64,000 bases of DNA from Lachnospiraceae bacterium (GCA_021628825.1 JAJXRY010000002.1:124001-188000); one strand, 5' to 3'; positions 45,799 through 57,695 are shown, counted from the first letter of the stretch. The notes: generated by a model from the sequence alone, not told the origin. A program made the numbers and translations.

Positions 45799-46001
45799 TC
45801 ATAATAAAAACATAGAAATTTATGGCATATAGAGCACATACCCCGGGAATCCCAAGCAGCCCAGAGGTCAGAAAGGTAAACAGATTCATTCCCACATCGC
45901 ACAGTGGAAAATCGGTAATGACAAAATGATTGACCACAAAGATCGTGCAAAGTCCCATTAGTCCACGCAAAATGAAGTTTAAAAAAATTTTTTTCCAGCA
46001 T
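45799..46001 (-). CDS. BofA-family membrane protein, frame breaks
   Basis: Resembles pro-sigma-K processing inhibitor BofA: FLTSGLLGIPGVCALYAINF is the conserved block, preceded by a membrane helix RGLMGLCTIFVVNHFVI. ATG at 45999-46001 after GGGAGG. The A7/T7 run at 45981-45994 breaks the frame. With the five-A run 45806-45810 shortened, the protein ends at about 66 residues (stop 45799); otherwise it extends to 45728. In Clostridia BofA-like genes often start Tad operons; whether it has a sporulation role here is unknown. Confidence 0.65.
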
Positions 46002-46133
46002 ATCCTGTCCTCCCTTTCCCTTCCATAGTATGTATAAGATTCCTGTTTTTATGCTTATACTCATAAAACAACAGGTAATTTTTTTCCTAAATGATTACAT
46101 AGGATGTAAAAATAATAGAAGGGGAATGAAGTT

Positions 46134-46415
46134 ATGAAAATGTATTTCGGCAGAACGAATGCTGCAAACCGTACGATCAGCGAGCGCGAAATGAAAAGAA
46201 ACGCTCTTTTATCCGATCTTGAAAAAACAAAACGGGCTCTGGAAATTGCCTACTCCGGTTTCGACAACGTCACAGAACCCGATTTAATCGATTGTTATAT
46301 CTATGAAGTAAATGCCATTATGAAACGCTACCAGTTCCTTATGGCGCAGGCTGATTTACTTTCCTCAAACCCGCAGACCGCGGAGACTTCCCTCATTGCT
46401 GAGGCTCTCCATTAA
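46134..46415 (+). CDS. DUF2508 protein
   Basis: 93 residues, RBS GAAGGGGAATG upstream. DLEKTKRALEIAYSGFDNVT and DLIDCYIYEVNAIMKRYQFL are typical of this YaaL-like family of helical proteins, function unknown. It is the only plus-strand gene here and overlaps the end of fliS tail to tail by 51 bp. Confidence 0.8.
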   Translation: MKMYFGRTNAANRTISEREMKRNALLSDLEKTKRALEIAYSGFDNVTEPDLIDCYIYEVNAIMKRYQFLMAQADLLSSNPQTAETSLIAEALH

Positions 46416-46841
46416 CTGATTCTTTCCATAGGTAAGTCCTGCATAAACAGTCTGTGTATTCTCCATAACAGAACCGGAGGTGTCTTCCTTGCTGACCGTG
46501 GCATAAGCATCGTGAAGCTTACGCATCATTTTTTCTACTTCAGCAAGCTCCTTCGTGCTGTTATGGAGTTTTGCTTTGGATAAAAGCTTCACGGCATACA
46601 CATAAAGACTGAGCAGATTGCCTGCAAGGACATAATCCATATGCAGGGAAGCCATCAGCTCACGAATACAGCCCTCCGCCCTGCGGATCGAAGCTGCAAA
46701 TCCTTCAGTATCACCATCTGCGTGAGCAGTCTTTGCGTCTTCTATGTAGGTCAGCAGCATTTCATAAATAATTACCACAAGCTCTGATTTATTCGCCTGC
46801 GAAATACGCAGCGTATAATTCTGTTTCATTTCCTTTGTCAT
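46365..46841 (-). CDS. fliS: Flagellar export chaperone FliS
   Basis: 158 residues, helical. N-terminus YTLRISQANKSELVVIIYEM and the AEGCIRELMASL helix match FliS, the chaperone that keeps flagellin unfolded before export. It is directly downstream of flagellin with GAGGTGAG before the start. Confidence 0.82.
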   Translation of the reverse strand: MTKEMKQNYTLRISQANKSELVVIIYEMLLTYIEDAKTAHADGDTEGFAASIRRAEGCIRELMASLHMDYVLAGNLLSLYVYAVKLLSKAKLHNSTKELAEVEKMMRKLHDAYATVSKEDTSGSVMENTQTVYAGLTYGKNQLMESLSNEGSLRGLRV

Positions 46842-46896
46842 CCGATTCTCACCTCGTTACTCATCATCGTTAACTACTCTAAATAGTTATCGTAAC

Positions 46897-48007
46897 TTAC
46901 TGTAAAAGCTGCAGTACCTGGGACGGACGTTCGTTGGCCTGCGCAAGCATGGAAGTACTTGCCTGGGACAAAATCTGAACGGTCGTATATTCGGTCATTT
47001 CCTCTGCCATATCCACATCCATGATTCTGGAATAAGCTGCCGTCATATTTTCACTGGAAACCTCCAGATTGTTGACAGTATGCTCCAGGCGGTTCTGGTA
47101 AGCACCCAGACGGCTCCGGCTGGCAGATACATACTTAATCGCTTCGTCTACCTTGTCAATTCCTTCGTTCGCTCCCTCTGCGGTACTTAAATCTACGTTC
47201 GAAATTCCCATATTCTCTAAGGACATCTTGGGAATACGGATGCCAAGCTGCTGTCCTTCATTTGCTCCGATCTGCATATCCATGGCACCAAAGCCTTCCA
47301 GATCCAGATTGAGATCGGTAAATGACTCTTTATCTGTCTGGCCTGTCAGGCGGAGCTTTAATTCAAAATTACCGGATCCGGCAATTGTTACAATATTTCC
47401 GTCAATCGAAGTTACATCGGCATCCTGCGGGAATCCGTCTCCACAGGTCAGTGAATCTATTTCCTTAATCGTTCCATCCGCATTGAAAGTAACATCCAAC
47501 TGATCAATCGTATAGGTTCCTGCCAGGATTTCATCGCTATAATAAGCCACCTTGGCGTACTGATTGTTGCTGTAGCCTCTTAAGTCAAAGGATCCATCCA
47601 GAATGGTCTGCCCGTTAAACTCTACGGTTTCAGAAATTCGGGTGAGCTCTTCCTTTAACTGGCTTGCTTCATCCTGAATCAGCTTACGATCATCGTCGGT
47701 GATAGTTCCGGTGCTTCCTTTTTACGGCAAGCTCATTGATTCGTTGTAAAATCTCATGCATTTCGGACATTGCGCCGTCTGCAATTTCAATAATGGAAAT
47801 ACCATCTCCGGCGTTGTCACTCGCCTGATCGAGTCCCTTGATCTGTGCATTCAATCTCTTGGACATCGCAAGACCTGACGGATTATCCTTGGCATTGACA
47901 ATCTTAAGTCCGGAGGACAATCTTGCAAGGGAAGCCTGCAAGCGGTTATCGTTCCGGTTTAATGCGTTATTTGCAATGACTGCTGATGCGTTAAAATTAA
48001 TTCTCAT
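46897..48007 (-). CDS. Flagellin, one frame break
   Basis: Filament subunit, about 369 residues. N-terminal D0/D1 helix MRINFNASAVIANNALNRND and RLSSGLKIVNAKDNPSGLAM; C-terminal D0 with AEEMTEYTTVQILSQASTSM and ERPSQVLQLLQ. The middle variable region is short. A five-T run (47719-47723) splits it after INELAVK. Its ATG overlaps the upstream stop as ATGA. RBS AAAGGAAGAG. Confidence 0.92.
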
Positions 48008-50878
48008 ATGCTCTTCCTTTCTGTATCCCCGGTCTGTCTGACAAATGCAATAAATGCTTTCGCTGCCCGATAGAGCTGTACGGAGTCTGCTTTGCTTCCT
48101 GATTTTTGTTCCTTCGTCTGGTTTTTATTAAAATCCTTAAGATTTAACCCACTGGTTTTCGTGAAATAAACAGCGCCCGGCTGGATTTCCTCTTTGACAA
48201 GCTGTTCCTTCCACTCATCCTTATGCTCTTCTAAAAGTGCTCTTCCTGCTTCCTTCTCGCAGGTACAGTAACCACTCAGTCCCTGTTCCGTCAGCCTGAA
48301 TTCCGCAGCCGTCTTTCCAAAAGGCTCCGAGGTAAATGTAATTGCTACCTTTCCCTCTTTCTCTGCGTTATGAATCACCTTTAAATTAATCGCCGTAAGT
48401 GTTCCGTCGATTTCAAGCGGAATCTCATAATTCTCTTCTCTTGCCAGAGATTTCATCAGACCCAGCTGCTTATAAAATCCGGTCATGCTGCGAATGTCTG
48501 AGGAATATCGGATACGGTCATCCTCCGGATCAAAAGCCTCCTGTTCAAACGTATCCTGAATCTCTTCGGCCATTTTCTCATAGATCTGTACCGTTTCTTC
48601 CTGGCTGTTCATATGACGCCGGATTTCTTCGCCATGCTTTGCGATGAAATTCTGTTTTTCCTCTTTATTCTTCAAAAGATCGTTCATCTTCCGGAAGCTT
48701 TCTGCCGATGCGTTTAGCAGGGTATCCATTGCCAGCAGATGATCTGCGGTAATGGGCTCGGCATAATCACTTAGCTGCTGGAGCACATCTGCTTCTGCCT
48801 TATAGGCCTCTCTTACTTCTGCATAAAGCTCCTGCTCGTATTCCTTCTGCGCTTCCTCACTTCCTGCCTGATCCAAAAGTGTATAAAGATCTGCGGTGTC
48901 CCCGGCATAACCCTTTTCAATCTGGGAAGTAATGGATTCGATTGCGCTTTCCTTCGCCGTTACACCACCGAAATCATTATCTATCCGGTAATCCAGCTTC
49001 CTGGATGCTTCCTTTTTCGTACTGCGCAGTGCGGTGAGCAGATTTTCAAGTGTCAGCTCCATATCTGCCTGCATGGCCGCTCCCAAAGGAGCTGCGTTGT
49101 TCTTTTCAATCTGATGCATCAGACGGTAAATGCCGATGTATGCGCTGCGCTCCTCTTCGGTAATATCATGATCCTGTTCCAGCTTGTATAAGAACTTGCT
49201 GTAGGATTCCATATCGTCTGCGGTGTCTTTATTTTCTTTTAGGAACGTATCCAGATCCTCCAATTTCATAGAAATGGGATTCACGCCCTTACGGATCATC
49301 TGTAATACCTTACCCGGCTTCATTTTGCGGATGACTCCGGTAAGCAATGTATCCTTTTCCTTGACCTTCGTAATGTTTTCTTCGCTGATTTCCATCTGGT
49401 TGTAACCAAGAATCCGGACCGCCCTGCGGTTTTCCTCGGTTGCAGCAAGGTTCAGTTCATCAAGAAGATCATCCACATTCCGGAAAGCCTTTGTAATCTG
49501 ATCGCCCAGATCCTTTCTCGGTGCGGTCATCAGCTCTTCATAGCTTTGGGATGCCTTTTCATAGGTGCGGCGCTGTGCCTCTCCGGTATCCGCAATCTCC
49601 TTTAACGTATCCTCCGGTTCAATCTGCTCCACGAAAGAAACCGGTGCGGTACGGATACTCTGGATGAGCTCCATGGACTGGTCAAACAGAGATAACTTCT
49701 CTTTCGCCTGAACCACGTCCTCTTCTCCTGTCAGGCTTAAGGAAAGCTGTTCCTCAAGCTGCTTTAAAAGCTTCACCGTTTCTTCAACCGAAGCAGTGTC
49801 TAACTGATATCCGCTTCGCAATAATTTCAAATTGGCTTCAAAGGACATCTGAAGTCTGGTCTCTTCCAACTGACGCTTCCCGCGGACTTCCTCTAAATAG
49901 GTCTCCTTACGGGTAAGGTCCGCATTCTTTACCGGAATGCCATCTGCAATCGCTGCAGTCACACTGTTCAGATAGTCCTCCATGCGGATCGGAAATTCAA
50001 TCGTTTCAAGCTTATGTAAGCGCTGCATGGCTTCTTCATCCAGCGGAATTCCCTTTTCAATCAGCCACTGTGCCTGCCCGATAGTTTCTTCGGACACTTC
50101 CAGTCCGGCATCTTCTATCACTTTCACGATCTGGGGAAGCAGTGCTTCTAAATCAATCTGCTCGGGCTTCTTCGCATAATAGCCTTCTACTGTTCCATCC
50201 GCATAATAGCCTCTACCCTGACGGGTACCCTCCTGCGGTGCAGAGTATTGAGCGGTATAAAGATCTCCGGGTGTGGGTTCCAGCTGGTTTTTCCACCATG
50301 TACTTCTCTGAACCCTCCGAAAGCTTCGAAATATTCTTAATCTGTTCATAGGTATCGGTTACGGCCCGCACATTCTCTTCGGTCAGTGGAATGTCACGGT
50401 CACGGAACTGGCTTTTCAGCTCATTGGCAAAGCTTTCCGAGCCTGTAATCCTGCAAAGTTCTTCGTCACTTAAAGTATCGGTATATCCGACAACCTCTGT
50501 TCCACCCTTTACAAGTGCTGCTTTTATATGATCGACAATGGTCACAACCGTGTCAATTTCCGTACTTCCCGGATGAAAGCCTTCTTCTTGCAGCTTTGCA
50601 AAATCTTCATCGGACATACAATTAGACATTACTGCCATATAGTCACGACGAGCCTGAATATCCTCTTGTCCCGCCATCCGCATAACCTCTTCTGCGGTCT
50701 TTCCGTGACCTGCGTAAGCGCTGTTATCCGTAACTGTGCCAGAAATGTCTAATGCAAATGAACTTCTTCCTGCCCGTTCTGCGTTCCGGGTGGAAGTACG
50801 ATATGCAGTTGTGGCTCTGTCAACATTTATACTTGGCTTTGCGGAATCCGTTTCCGCACCAGGAAAATAAACGTTCAT
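48004..50878 (-). CDS. DUF6240 protein, flagellin-linked, one frame break
   Basis: About 957 residues, mostly charged helices. N-terminus MNVYFPGAETDSAKPSINVD; no membrane helix or signal. Domain DUF6240 is seen in Lachnospiraceae beside flagellin genes; the function is unknown, though the C-terminal part (INLKVIHNAEKEGKVAITFT, LTEQGLSGYCTCE) recalls FliK-like hook-length control domains. The frame breaks at T 50288-50292. RBS TAGGAGA before ATG 50878. Transcribed with flagellin and fliS from a sigma-28-like promoter. Confidence 0.72.
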
Positions 50879-50904
50879 AGAGTAAATCTCCTAAAAAGGT
50901 AATT

Positions 50905-50942
50905 AAAAATAAGGGCGAATGCTTTCACATTCACCCTTTATT
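50905..50942 (-). terminator. Terminator after glgB
   Basis: Minus-strand AATAAAGGGTGAATG and CATTCGCCCTTATT pair around a six-base loop, then TTTT. Confidence 0.8.
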
Positions 50943-50966
50943 TCGGCATATTATTTTAATTTCTTA
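50940..50966 (-). promoter_or_regulatory. Sigma-28 (SigD)-like flagellar promoter
   Basis: TAAGAAAT (50959-50966), exactly 11 bases, then GCCGAAAT (50940-50947); the consensus is TAAAGTTT-N11-GCCGATAA. It overlaps the glgB terminator, so its own transcript would begin inside the stem. Confidence 0.6.
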
Positions 50967-51004
50967 ACCACTGTTCCGGATTTAAAATAATCCCGGCAGA
51001 TGAC

Positions 51005-52919
51005 CTAAAACACAAAGATCAGCGCACTGTACGGAGGCAGATCCAGGGTCAGGCTGTAATTACGGTAATCACAGCTTTCCTTTACTGAAGTAATTTCCGC
51101 AGGTACTTCCATACCCTGTCCTCCAAACCGGACATCATCACTGTTTAACAAAAGCTTATATTTCTTTTTCTTCGGAACACCGACCTTATAATTCTCCCAT
51201 TTCATCGGAGTCATATTAATGATAAACATAAGGTTATTCTTACCATTGGATGCCTTACGGAAAAAGCTGTATGTACTTCTGTCCTTATCATCACAATTCA
51301 GCCATTCAAATCCGTCCCAGCTGTTATCAATCTCATACAGGCACGGATATTTGTTGTAAAGTTCCAGTAAATTCTTCACATAATCATGAAGTCCCCTGTT
51401 CAGATCCTCCTGAAGAAGGAACCAGTCAAGCTCTCTTGCTTCACTCCACTCTCTTTCCTGTCCAAAGTCCTGTCCCATGAACAGAAGCTTTTTACCGGAA
51501 TGACCAAGCATATATGCATAGCCCGCACGGAGATTCGCATATTTGTCCGTCTTATATCCGGGCATCTTATTGACCATGGAGCACTTCAGATGAACGACCT
51601 CATCATGTGACAGGGGAAGAATATAATTCTCACTGTCATTATAGGTCATGGCAAACGTCATGGCATAGTGGTTATCCTTACGGAAATACGGATCCAGCTT
51701 CATATATTCGCAGAAATCATGCATCCATCCCATGTTCCACTTAAAGGAAAAATCAAGTCCACCGTCTTCTATCTTACCGGTCACCCTGGGCCAGGCGGTA
51801 GATTCCTCCGCAATTGTAAGGAATCCGGGATACGTTCCACGGACAACGGAATTCAGATGCTTAAAGAATTCAATAGCTTCCAGATTCTTGTTATCACCAT
51901 ATTTGTTGGGAACCCACTGCCCCTCTTTCTTTCCATAATCGAGATAAAGCATGGATGCAACCGCATCAACACGGATTCCATCAACATGGAACTTACGGAT
52001 CCAGAATAATACATTGGCAATCAGGAAGTTCTTTACTTCCGTCTTTCCGTAATTAAAAAAATCTTGGTTCCCCAATCCGGATGTTCTCCAAGACGCGGAT
52101 CCGGATGTTCAAAAAAATACATTCTCCATCAAACCGTCCAAGTCCATGGGCATCGGTTGCAAAGTGAGCCGGAACCCAATCCAGAATTACACCGATGTGA
52201 TGCTTATGCAGCTGATTGATGAGATACATGAAATCATCCGGCGTTCCGTAACGGGAGGTCGGTGCATAGTATCCGGTCACCTGATAACCCCAGGAACCAT
52301 CAAACGGATGCTCAGCAATTCCCATCAATTCAATATGAGTATATTTCATTTCTGTCAGGTATTCCACAATGCGGTCTGCAAACTCACGATAATTGTAGAA
52401 TCCCTGCTCGTCCGGACGTGGATGACGCATCCAGGAACCAATATGACACTCATAAATTGCCATTGGCTCTTTGTTGTAATCCTTCTGGTCACGTTCCTTC
52501 ATCCATACCGCATCCGTCCAGTGGAATTTAGACAGATCCGCTGTCTTAGACGCTGTTCCCGGACGTAATTCTGCGCTGTTTGCAAAAGGATCTGCCTTAT
52601 ACAGCTTCTCCCCTGCCTGCGTAATAATCAGATACTTGTACAATATCCCCGTTCCGACTCCCGGAACAAATACCGAATGAATTCCACCCGGTCCGATCCT
52701 CTTCATGGGAGTTTCACTTTCGTTCCAGTCGTTGAATTCCCCGATTACATAGACCTGCTTTGCATTTGGTGCCCATACCGCGAAGAACATTCCATCTACT
52801 CCGTCTTCACAGGAAGGATGCGCCCCCAACTTCTCATAAATATCATAATGAGTCCCCTGTGCAAACAGATACTGGTCATCCTGGGAAATGAAGACCGTTG
52901 GCTTTTCCTTTTTTGCCAT
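51005..52919 (-). CDS. glgB: Glycogen branching enzyme GlgB, frame breaks
   Basis: Forms alpha-1,6 branches in glycogen. CBM48 near the start (FFAVWAPNAKQVYVIGEFND), GH13 core with DWVPAHFATD, nucleophile Asp in VDGIRVDAVASMLYL, acid/base Glu in TIAEESTAW and LPLSHDEVVHLK. The breaks at A 52055-52061 and A 52111-52117, each seven long, resolve to HPDPRLGEHPDWGTKIFNYG when shortened to five. About 637 residues. ATG at 52919. Follows the TPR protein by 18 bp. Confidence 0.93.
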
Positions 52920-52937
52920 ACCTTTTCACACCTTTCT

Positions 52938-55806
52938 CTAGTAATGCATGAAATCTTTTTCTCTTAAAATGATCATATCTTCATCATCATATCGATTTCC
53001 AAATAAAACATCAAAGAAATGCTTTGGCGTCTTCTTATCTGCATAATAAATTGCTTCATCCACAAGCTCTTCAATCTCGGAAAGCGTTACCTCATGGTCA
53101 CCGGTCTGCAGATCGGCGATTCTCGTATGCAGCGCCAGAATTCCAAGATCATCGATCGAATATTCCTGCTCTAAAGCATATTTTTCTTGCGTATTTCACA
53201 AGCGTCTGGTCATCCAGCGCTTCCAGATCCACTCTTAAATTAAATACTTCCTGTAAATTCTTATTTCTGGTAAGGAACGCATCCATCCGGCTCTTGGTAT
53301 CCTCCAGAACCAGAATCAGTCCCTTTTCTTCCTGGTTCATCTCACGGAGCAGGACATCCACGGACGGCTTCTTAAGCGATGCAGCATTTTCAACAATCAA
53401 TGCGCCGTTTGCCAGCTTATTCAATGTTTCTGCAATATCCTTCTTGTTCAGAACGGATCCGGAGATCTTCGCAACCTTACCGGAGAAATTACTGTCATTG
53501 GACTGTACATCTTTAATCAGGAGCTTCGCAAAAGCAGTAGCTTCCGTTCCCTCTTCACCGGTGACAACGACATTGCCAGTGTAGGAGGCAAGACTGATGT
53601 TGTCAATGACCTCTGCGATCTGACGGCGTGTCCGGCGGTGATGGATAAACGGAGCAAACTCTTCTTTTTCATGTTCCGTCAGTTCACGGCCCTTTTCTGC
53701 AGAAGATATTTCTTCTTTTGTCTCTGCCTCTGTATTTTCCTCTGTCGTTTCTGCATCGGCAACTTCTTTCGTTACTTCCTCTGTGGTCTCTTCAACAGCT
53801 TCTTCCACGGATTTCTCCGCAGCTTCCTCTTCCTCATCGATGATCTCGGCATCCTCAACCAGTTCATCCGTATCCTGTACCTGCTCTTCTTCCATAACAG
53901 GTTCGGTCACCGGCTGTTCCTCAATCACTTCCTCTACGGATTCTTCAATGATTTCTTCCGGTTCCTTCACAGGTTCGGGTTTCACTTCTTCCTTCTTCTG
54001 TGGATGAGCTGCCTTTTCTTCACGCTGCTTTTCAATATCAGAAACCTTGACAACCTTCGGCTTCTCCTTATCGGCACGAAGCTTTTCTTCCTTCATGGCC
54101 GCGGTTACCATGGCATTTTCCAGTTCTTCCAGGAGTCCTGATTTCGTAGACTCATCAAAATCGGCAAACAGGTTGTCCGTCTGCTTACGCACACGTTCAC
54201 GGATTTCCTTGAGACGTCTTTCTTCGTTCTCCTTCTTCATCCGCTCCCATTCTGCCATCACATCCTCAATACTGAGCTGTCCCGTAATCTGCTTCTCTAC
54301 CTTCTCGGATTCCGGTACGACCAGACTGATCTGCCCGTCATATTCCTGGGAAAGTATCTCATCATACCCTGATTTCTTGTTAAAGGTACGGATTACCCCC
54401 GTATTGGACATGGCATCGAGGGAAACCGGTGTTACCTGTGGTGTGACTTCTGCCTGTTCTTCTTCCACCGGACGGAAAGCCGTGCGGTCTGCATTCTTTT
54501 CGGTAAGCTCGGAAACCACATCCTGCACATTTACTTCGGAAGTATTGCCGAAAAATACTTCTTCATCTGCCTGTTTCAGATCTTCGTCTGTGATCAGTTT
54601 CATCTCATCGGTATCCTGTCGCAGAACCAGCTGTGGCTTTTCCTGCTTTTCTTCTACAGGCTCCTCTGTTAATTCTGCCTGAACTGTTTCCGGTGCAGAA
54701 GCTTCCTGCGGTTCTGCTGCCTCAGCTTCTGTTGCAGGTTCCTCTGCGGTTACCGGCTGTTCGATCTGCGGTTCAACCGGTTGCATATCCGGTATGCGGA
54801 TCGCCTCTTTATCAGCGGCCTCATCTGCCTGTGCAGGCTCGTCCGCGCTCTCTGTATGTTCTACCGGCGCATACATCTGTGTCATCATCAGATCATTTAC
54901 TTCACCTGCCGGCATCTCTTCGGTTTTATTCTCCAGAAGCTCCCGCATGCTCTCTGCGAGCTCCTTCTGTAAGTTAATCGTGTTGTACTGGCTGACATCA
55001 ACGGTTTTGACCTGAATATCCAGATCATCGGACGGTGAAGAAACTGGTTCCGTCTCCGGAATCTGCTTGGTATCATCGGTCAACTGATTCATCTGACGGC
55101 TGTATTCATCATCACTCTCATCCTCGGTCTCATACTTTGCTTCCTCACGCACCGTTTCCTGATCTACCGCAAGTTCCGAAGCACGCATTCCGTTGTGGCT
55201 CTTTAATTCCTCGTACTTCTGCTGCTGTTCCGGTGTTAAAGATGTATGCAGCATCTTAAGTTCATATGCCTTAAGAACATATCTGCCCTCCCCAAACCAC
55301 AGGATCATCTCATCACACTCTTCAATGCACTTACTTTCAAGACCTACCCTGTGATAAAGGTAAGCCAGCTCATAAGCCCATTTTTCGCGATAATCATGGC
55401 GTTTTAATTCTTCCAGAACCTCAATCCGTTCTTCGAGACTCACATCCTGTGCTTCATACAGCTTATACTGCAGAATATATCTGCCGCTGTCCTTCGGTGC
55501 AATCTGAACAAATTCCTTGTAGTATTCAATCGCCTGAACGTATTCTCCAAGCTTGATAGACAACTCACAAAGGGAATATACAATCAGCCGGCCTTTCTGC
55601 TTCTCATAGGCCAGAAGAAGGATATCCCTGCTGTCTTCGTATCTTCGGTTAATTTTATATAAATCACTGATGGTACAGAGCATCATGACACTTTTTACTC
55701 TGCGCCAGTCAATAGAATCTGCGATTTTAACTGCTTCCTCGTATTCGCCCTCTGAAATTAAGGATTTAATCTCATCTGCACGTACTTTGTATTCATATTT
55801 ATCCAA
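52938..55806 (-). CDS. TPR protein with acidic linker and degenerate AAA-like domain, one frame break
   Basis: About 955 residues. N-terminal TPR-type helical repeats (residues 1-190, YEEAVKIADSIDW, GEYVQAIEYYKEFVQIAPKD), then a very acidic Glu/Val/Ala-rich, probably disordered stretch to about 725, then an AAA+-like fold: VVVTGEEGTEATAFAKLLI where the Walker Lys-Thr is missing, and GALIVENAASL in place of Walker B. A T5 run (53181-53185) breaks the frame before the last 75 residues, ending at 52938. Start TTG 55804-55806, chosen for AGAGGTGA upstream. Function unknown. Confidence 0.72.
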
Positions 55807-55932
55807 GGTAGTCACCTCTATATTTCTCTGCCGAAAGGCATACATAGTTACGATATCAGTTTACCATACGGGGTATGAGATGTCAAAAATAAAACGCAAA
55901 AATGAACAAGATATGGGCATGTTCTTCCAATT

Positions 55933-56805
55933 TTACCCATAGATCTTGTAGAAAATTTCATTCGATAACAGGGCAAACTCCTGTAAAGTCAGTGCCTCTC
56001 CCCGGACAGACGGCGAAAATCCAAGCTTTTCAAGGGCTTCCTGTGCCTGCTCCCGGCCGCAGGGGATATCCCCGGCGTTACCGATTCCGTTTGCCAGTGT
56101 TTTCCTTCTCTGGTTAAAAGCCGCCCGGATCAGACGGAACAGGAATGCCTCGTTTCTTACCTCAACAGGGGGCTCGGCATATCGTTTCAGGCGGATGACC
56201 GCACTTCCCACATTGGGCTTTGGAATAAAACAGCCGGGAGAAACATACGCCACGATCTCCGGCTGTGCATAATACTGTACCGCAAGGGACAGTGCACCAT
56301 AGTCCTTCGTTCCGGGACCGACCTGCATCCGGTCTGCCACTTCCTTCTGCACCATAATGGTGATGCTGTCAAGCGGAACATGGCTCTCAAATAAGCCCAT
56401 GATAATCGGTGTCGTGATATAGTAGGGAAGATTTGCCACAACCTTGATCGGCTTTCCTCCGTTCCGCTCATCCACGAGTTTCCGGATGTCCACCTTCAGG
56501 ATATCCTCATTGATCACGGTCACATTATCATAAGAGGACAGGGTATCTTCCAGAATCGGAATCAGGGACTTATCAATTTCAACCGCAATAACCTGACCGG
56601 CGCTTTCTGCCAGATACTGTGTCATCGTTCCGATTCCCGGTCCGATTTCCAGCACACAGTCCTCCTTCGTAATTTCTGCAGATTCTACAATCTTCTCCAG
56701 AATATGGCTGTCAATCAGAAAGTTCTGCCCGAACCGCTTCTGAAAGTTAAAATTGTATTTTTTTAAGATTTCAATCGTCCCTGTGGGATTTCCTAATGTC
56801 GGCAT
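55933..56805 (-). CDS. rsmA: 16S rRNA dimethyladenosine transferase
   Basis: KsgA/RsmA, 290 residues, intact. Dimethylates the two adjacent adenosines near the 3' end of 16S. SAM site VLEIGPGIGTMTQYL, catalytic NLPYYITTPII and the KRFGQNFLID start motif are all present. Confidence 0.95.
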   Translation of the reverse strand: MPTLGNPTGTIEILKKYNFNFQKRFGQNFLIDSHILEKIVESAEITKEDCVLEIGPGIGTMTQYLAESAGQVIAVEIDKSLIPILEDTLSSYDNVTVINEDILKVDIRKLVDERNGGKPIKVVANLPYYITTPIIMGLFESHVPLDSITIMVQKEVADRMQVGPGTKDYGALSLAVQYYAQPEIVAYVSPGCFIPKPNVGSAVIRLKRYAEPPVEVRNEAFLFRLIRAAFNQRRKTLANGIGNAGDIPCGREQAQEALEKLGFSPSVRGEALTLQEFALLSNEIFYKIYG

Positions 56806-56818
56806 TCATTTTCTCCTG

Positions 56819-57618
56819 TTACTGTGTCTTTTTCTGAAATCCGTAAACCTGTTCTGCATTGGCATAAGTTACCTGCATGACCTGTTCCGGAGTAATCTCT
56901 TTCAATTCTGCAATCTTCTCTACCACATAGGGAAGATTTAAGGATGAGTTCCTCTTTCCCCTGTTCGGAACCGGGGAAAGATACGGGCTGTCTGTTTCAA
57001 GAACAATTTTTTTCTAACGGAAGATATTTTTACCACTTCCCCAAGCTTTCTTCCATTGCTAAAAGTAACGACTCCGCCAATTCCAAAATAAAAGCCCATA
57101 TCAAGAAAGGTGCGCGCCAGTTCCACCGAATAGGAGTAGCAATGTACGATTCCTCCGATCTCCTCTGTGTGATGTGCCTGCATAAGATCTACCGTATCCT
57201 TTGCCGCATCCCTTGAATGAATAATCAGCGGAAGGTGTGTCCGCCGTGCCAGTTCCATCTGCTCTTCGAACCACTTCTTCTGAATCTCCCGTTCCGGCTC
57301 GTCCCAATAATAGTCAAGACCAATTTCGCCGACTGCCACGACCTTACCGCCCTGCTGCAACGCCTCTTCCCTGCAAAGCTTCTCCATGAAAGCCAGATCG
57401 TCATCTGTCAGTTCCCCGGTATCGGAAGGATGCACCCCGATCGACGCATATACAAAATCATACTTCTTTGCAAGCTCCAGACTATCGCAGCACCCCTTCA
57501 GGTTGGCCGCAACGTTAACCACTTTCGTAATTCCTTCCTCCGGAAGTTTTAATAAAAGGGACTCCCGGTCTTTATCAAAAGCCGGATCATCATAATGTGC
57601 GTGAGTCTCAAATATCAT
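56819..57618 (-). CDS. tatD: TatD-family DNase, frame breaks
   Basis: Metal-dependent nuclease. THAHYDDPAFD start (HxH), VAVGEIGLDYYWD, PLIIHSRDA, GIVHCYSYS. Breaks at T 57007-57013 and T 57027-57031; corrected, it continues with VLETDSPYLSPVP and ends at 56819, 265 residues. Gene order tatD-rsmA is typical for Firmicutes. Confidence 0.92.
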
Positions 57619-57695
57619 TCTATGCTCCTAACTACCTGAGTTTTCGTGATTTTTCAGGCACAATTTATTTTTTTAAATTTTTCAAAAAAAAGTAC

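Noticed and set aside
53638..54682. Plus-strand Phe/Ser-rich frames
   Set aside because: Antisense to the Glu-rich repeat region; composition is a by-product of GAA/GAG codons.
53600..54900. Possible CRISPR or tandem DNA repeat
   Set aside because: The repetitiveness comes from low-complexity acidic protein coding, with no regular spacing or conserved repeat. No CRISPR array or cas gene was seen anywhere in the window.
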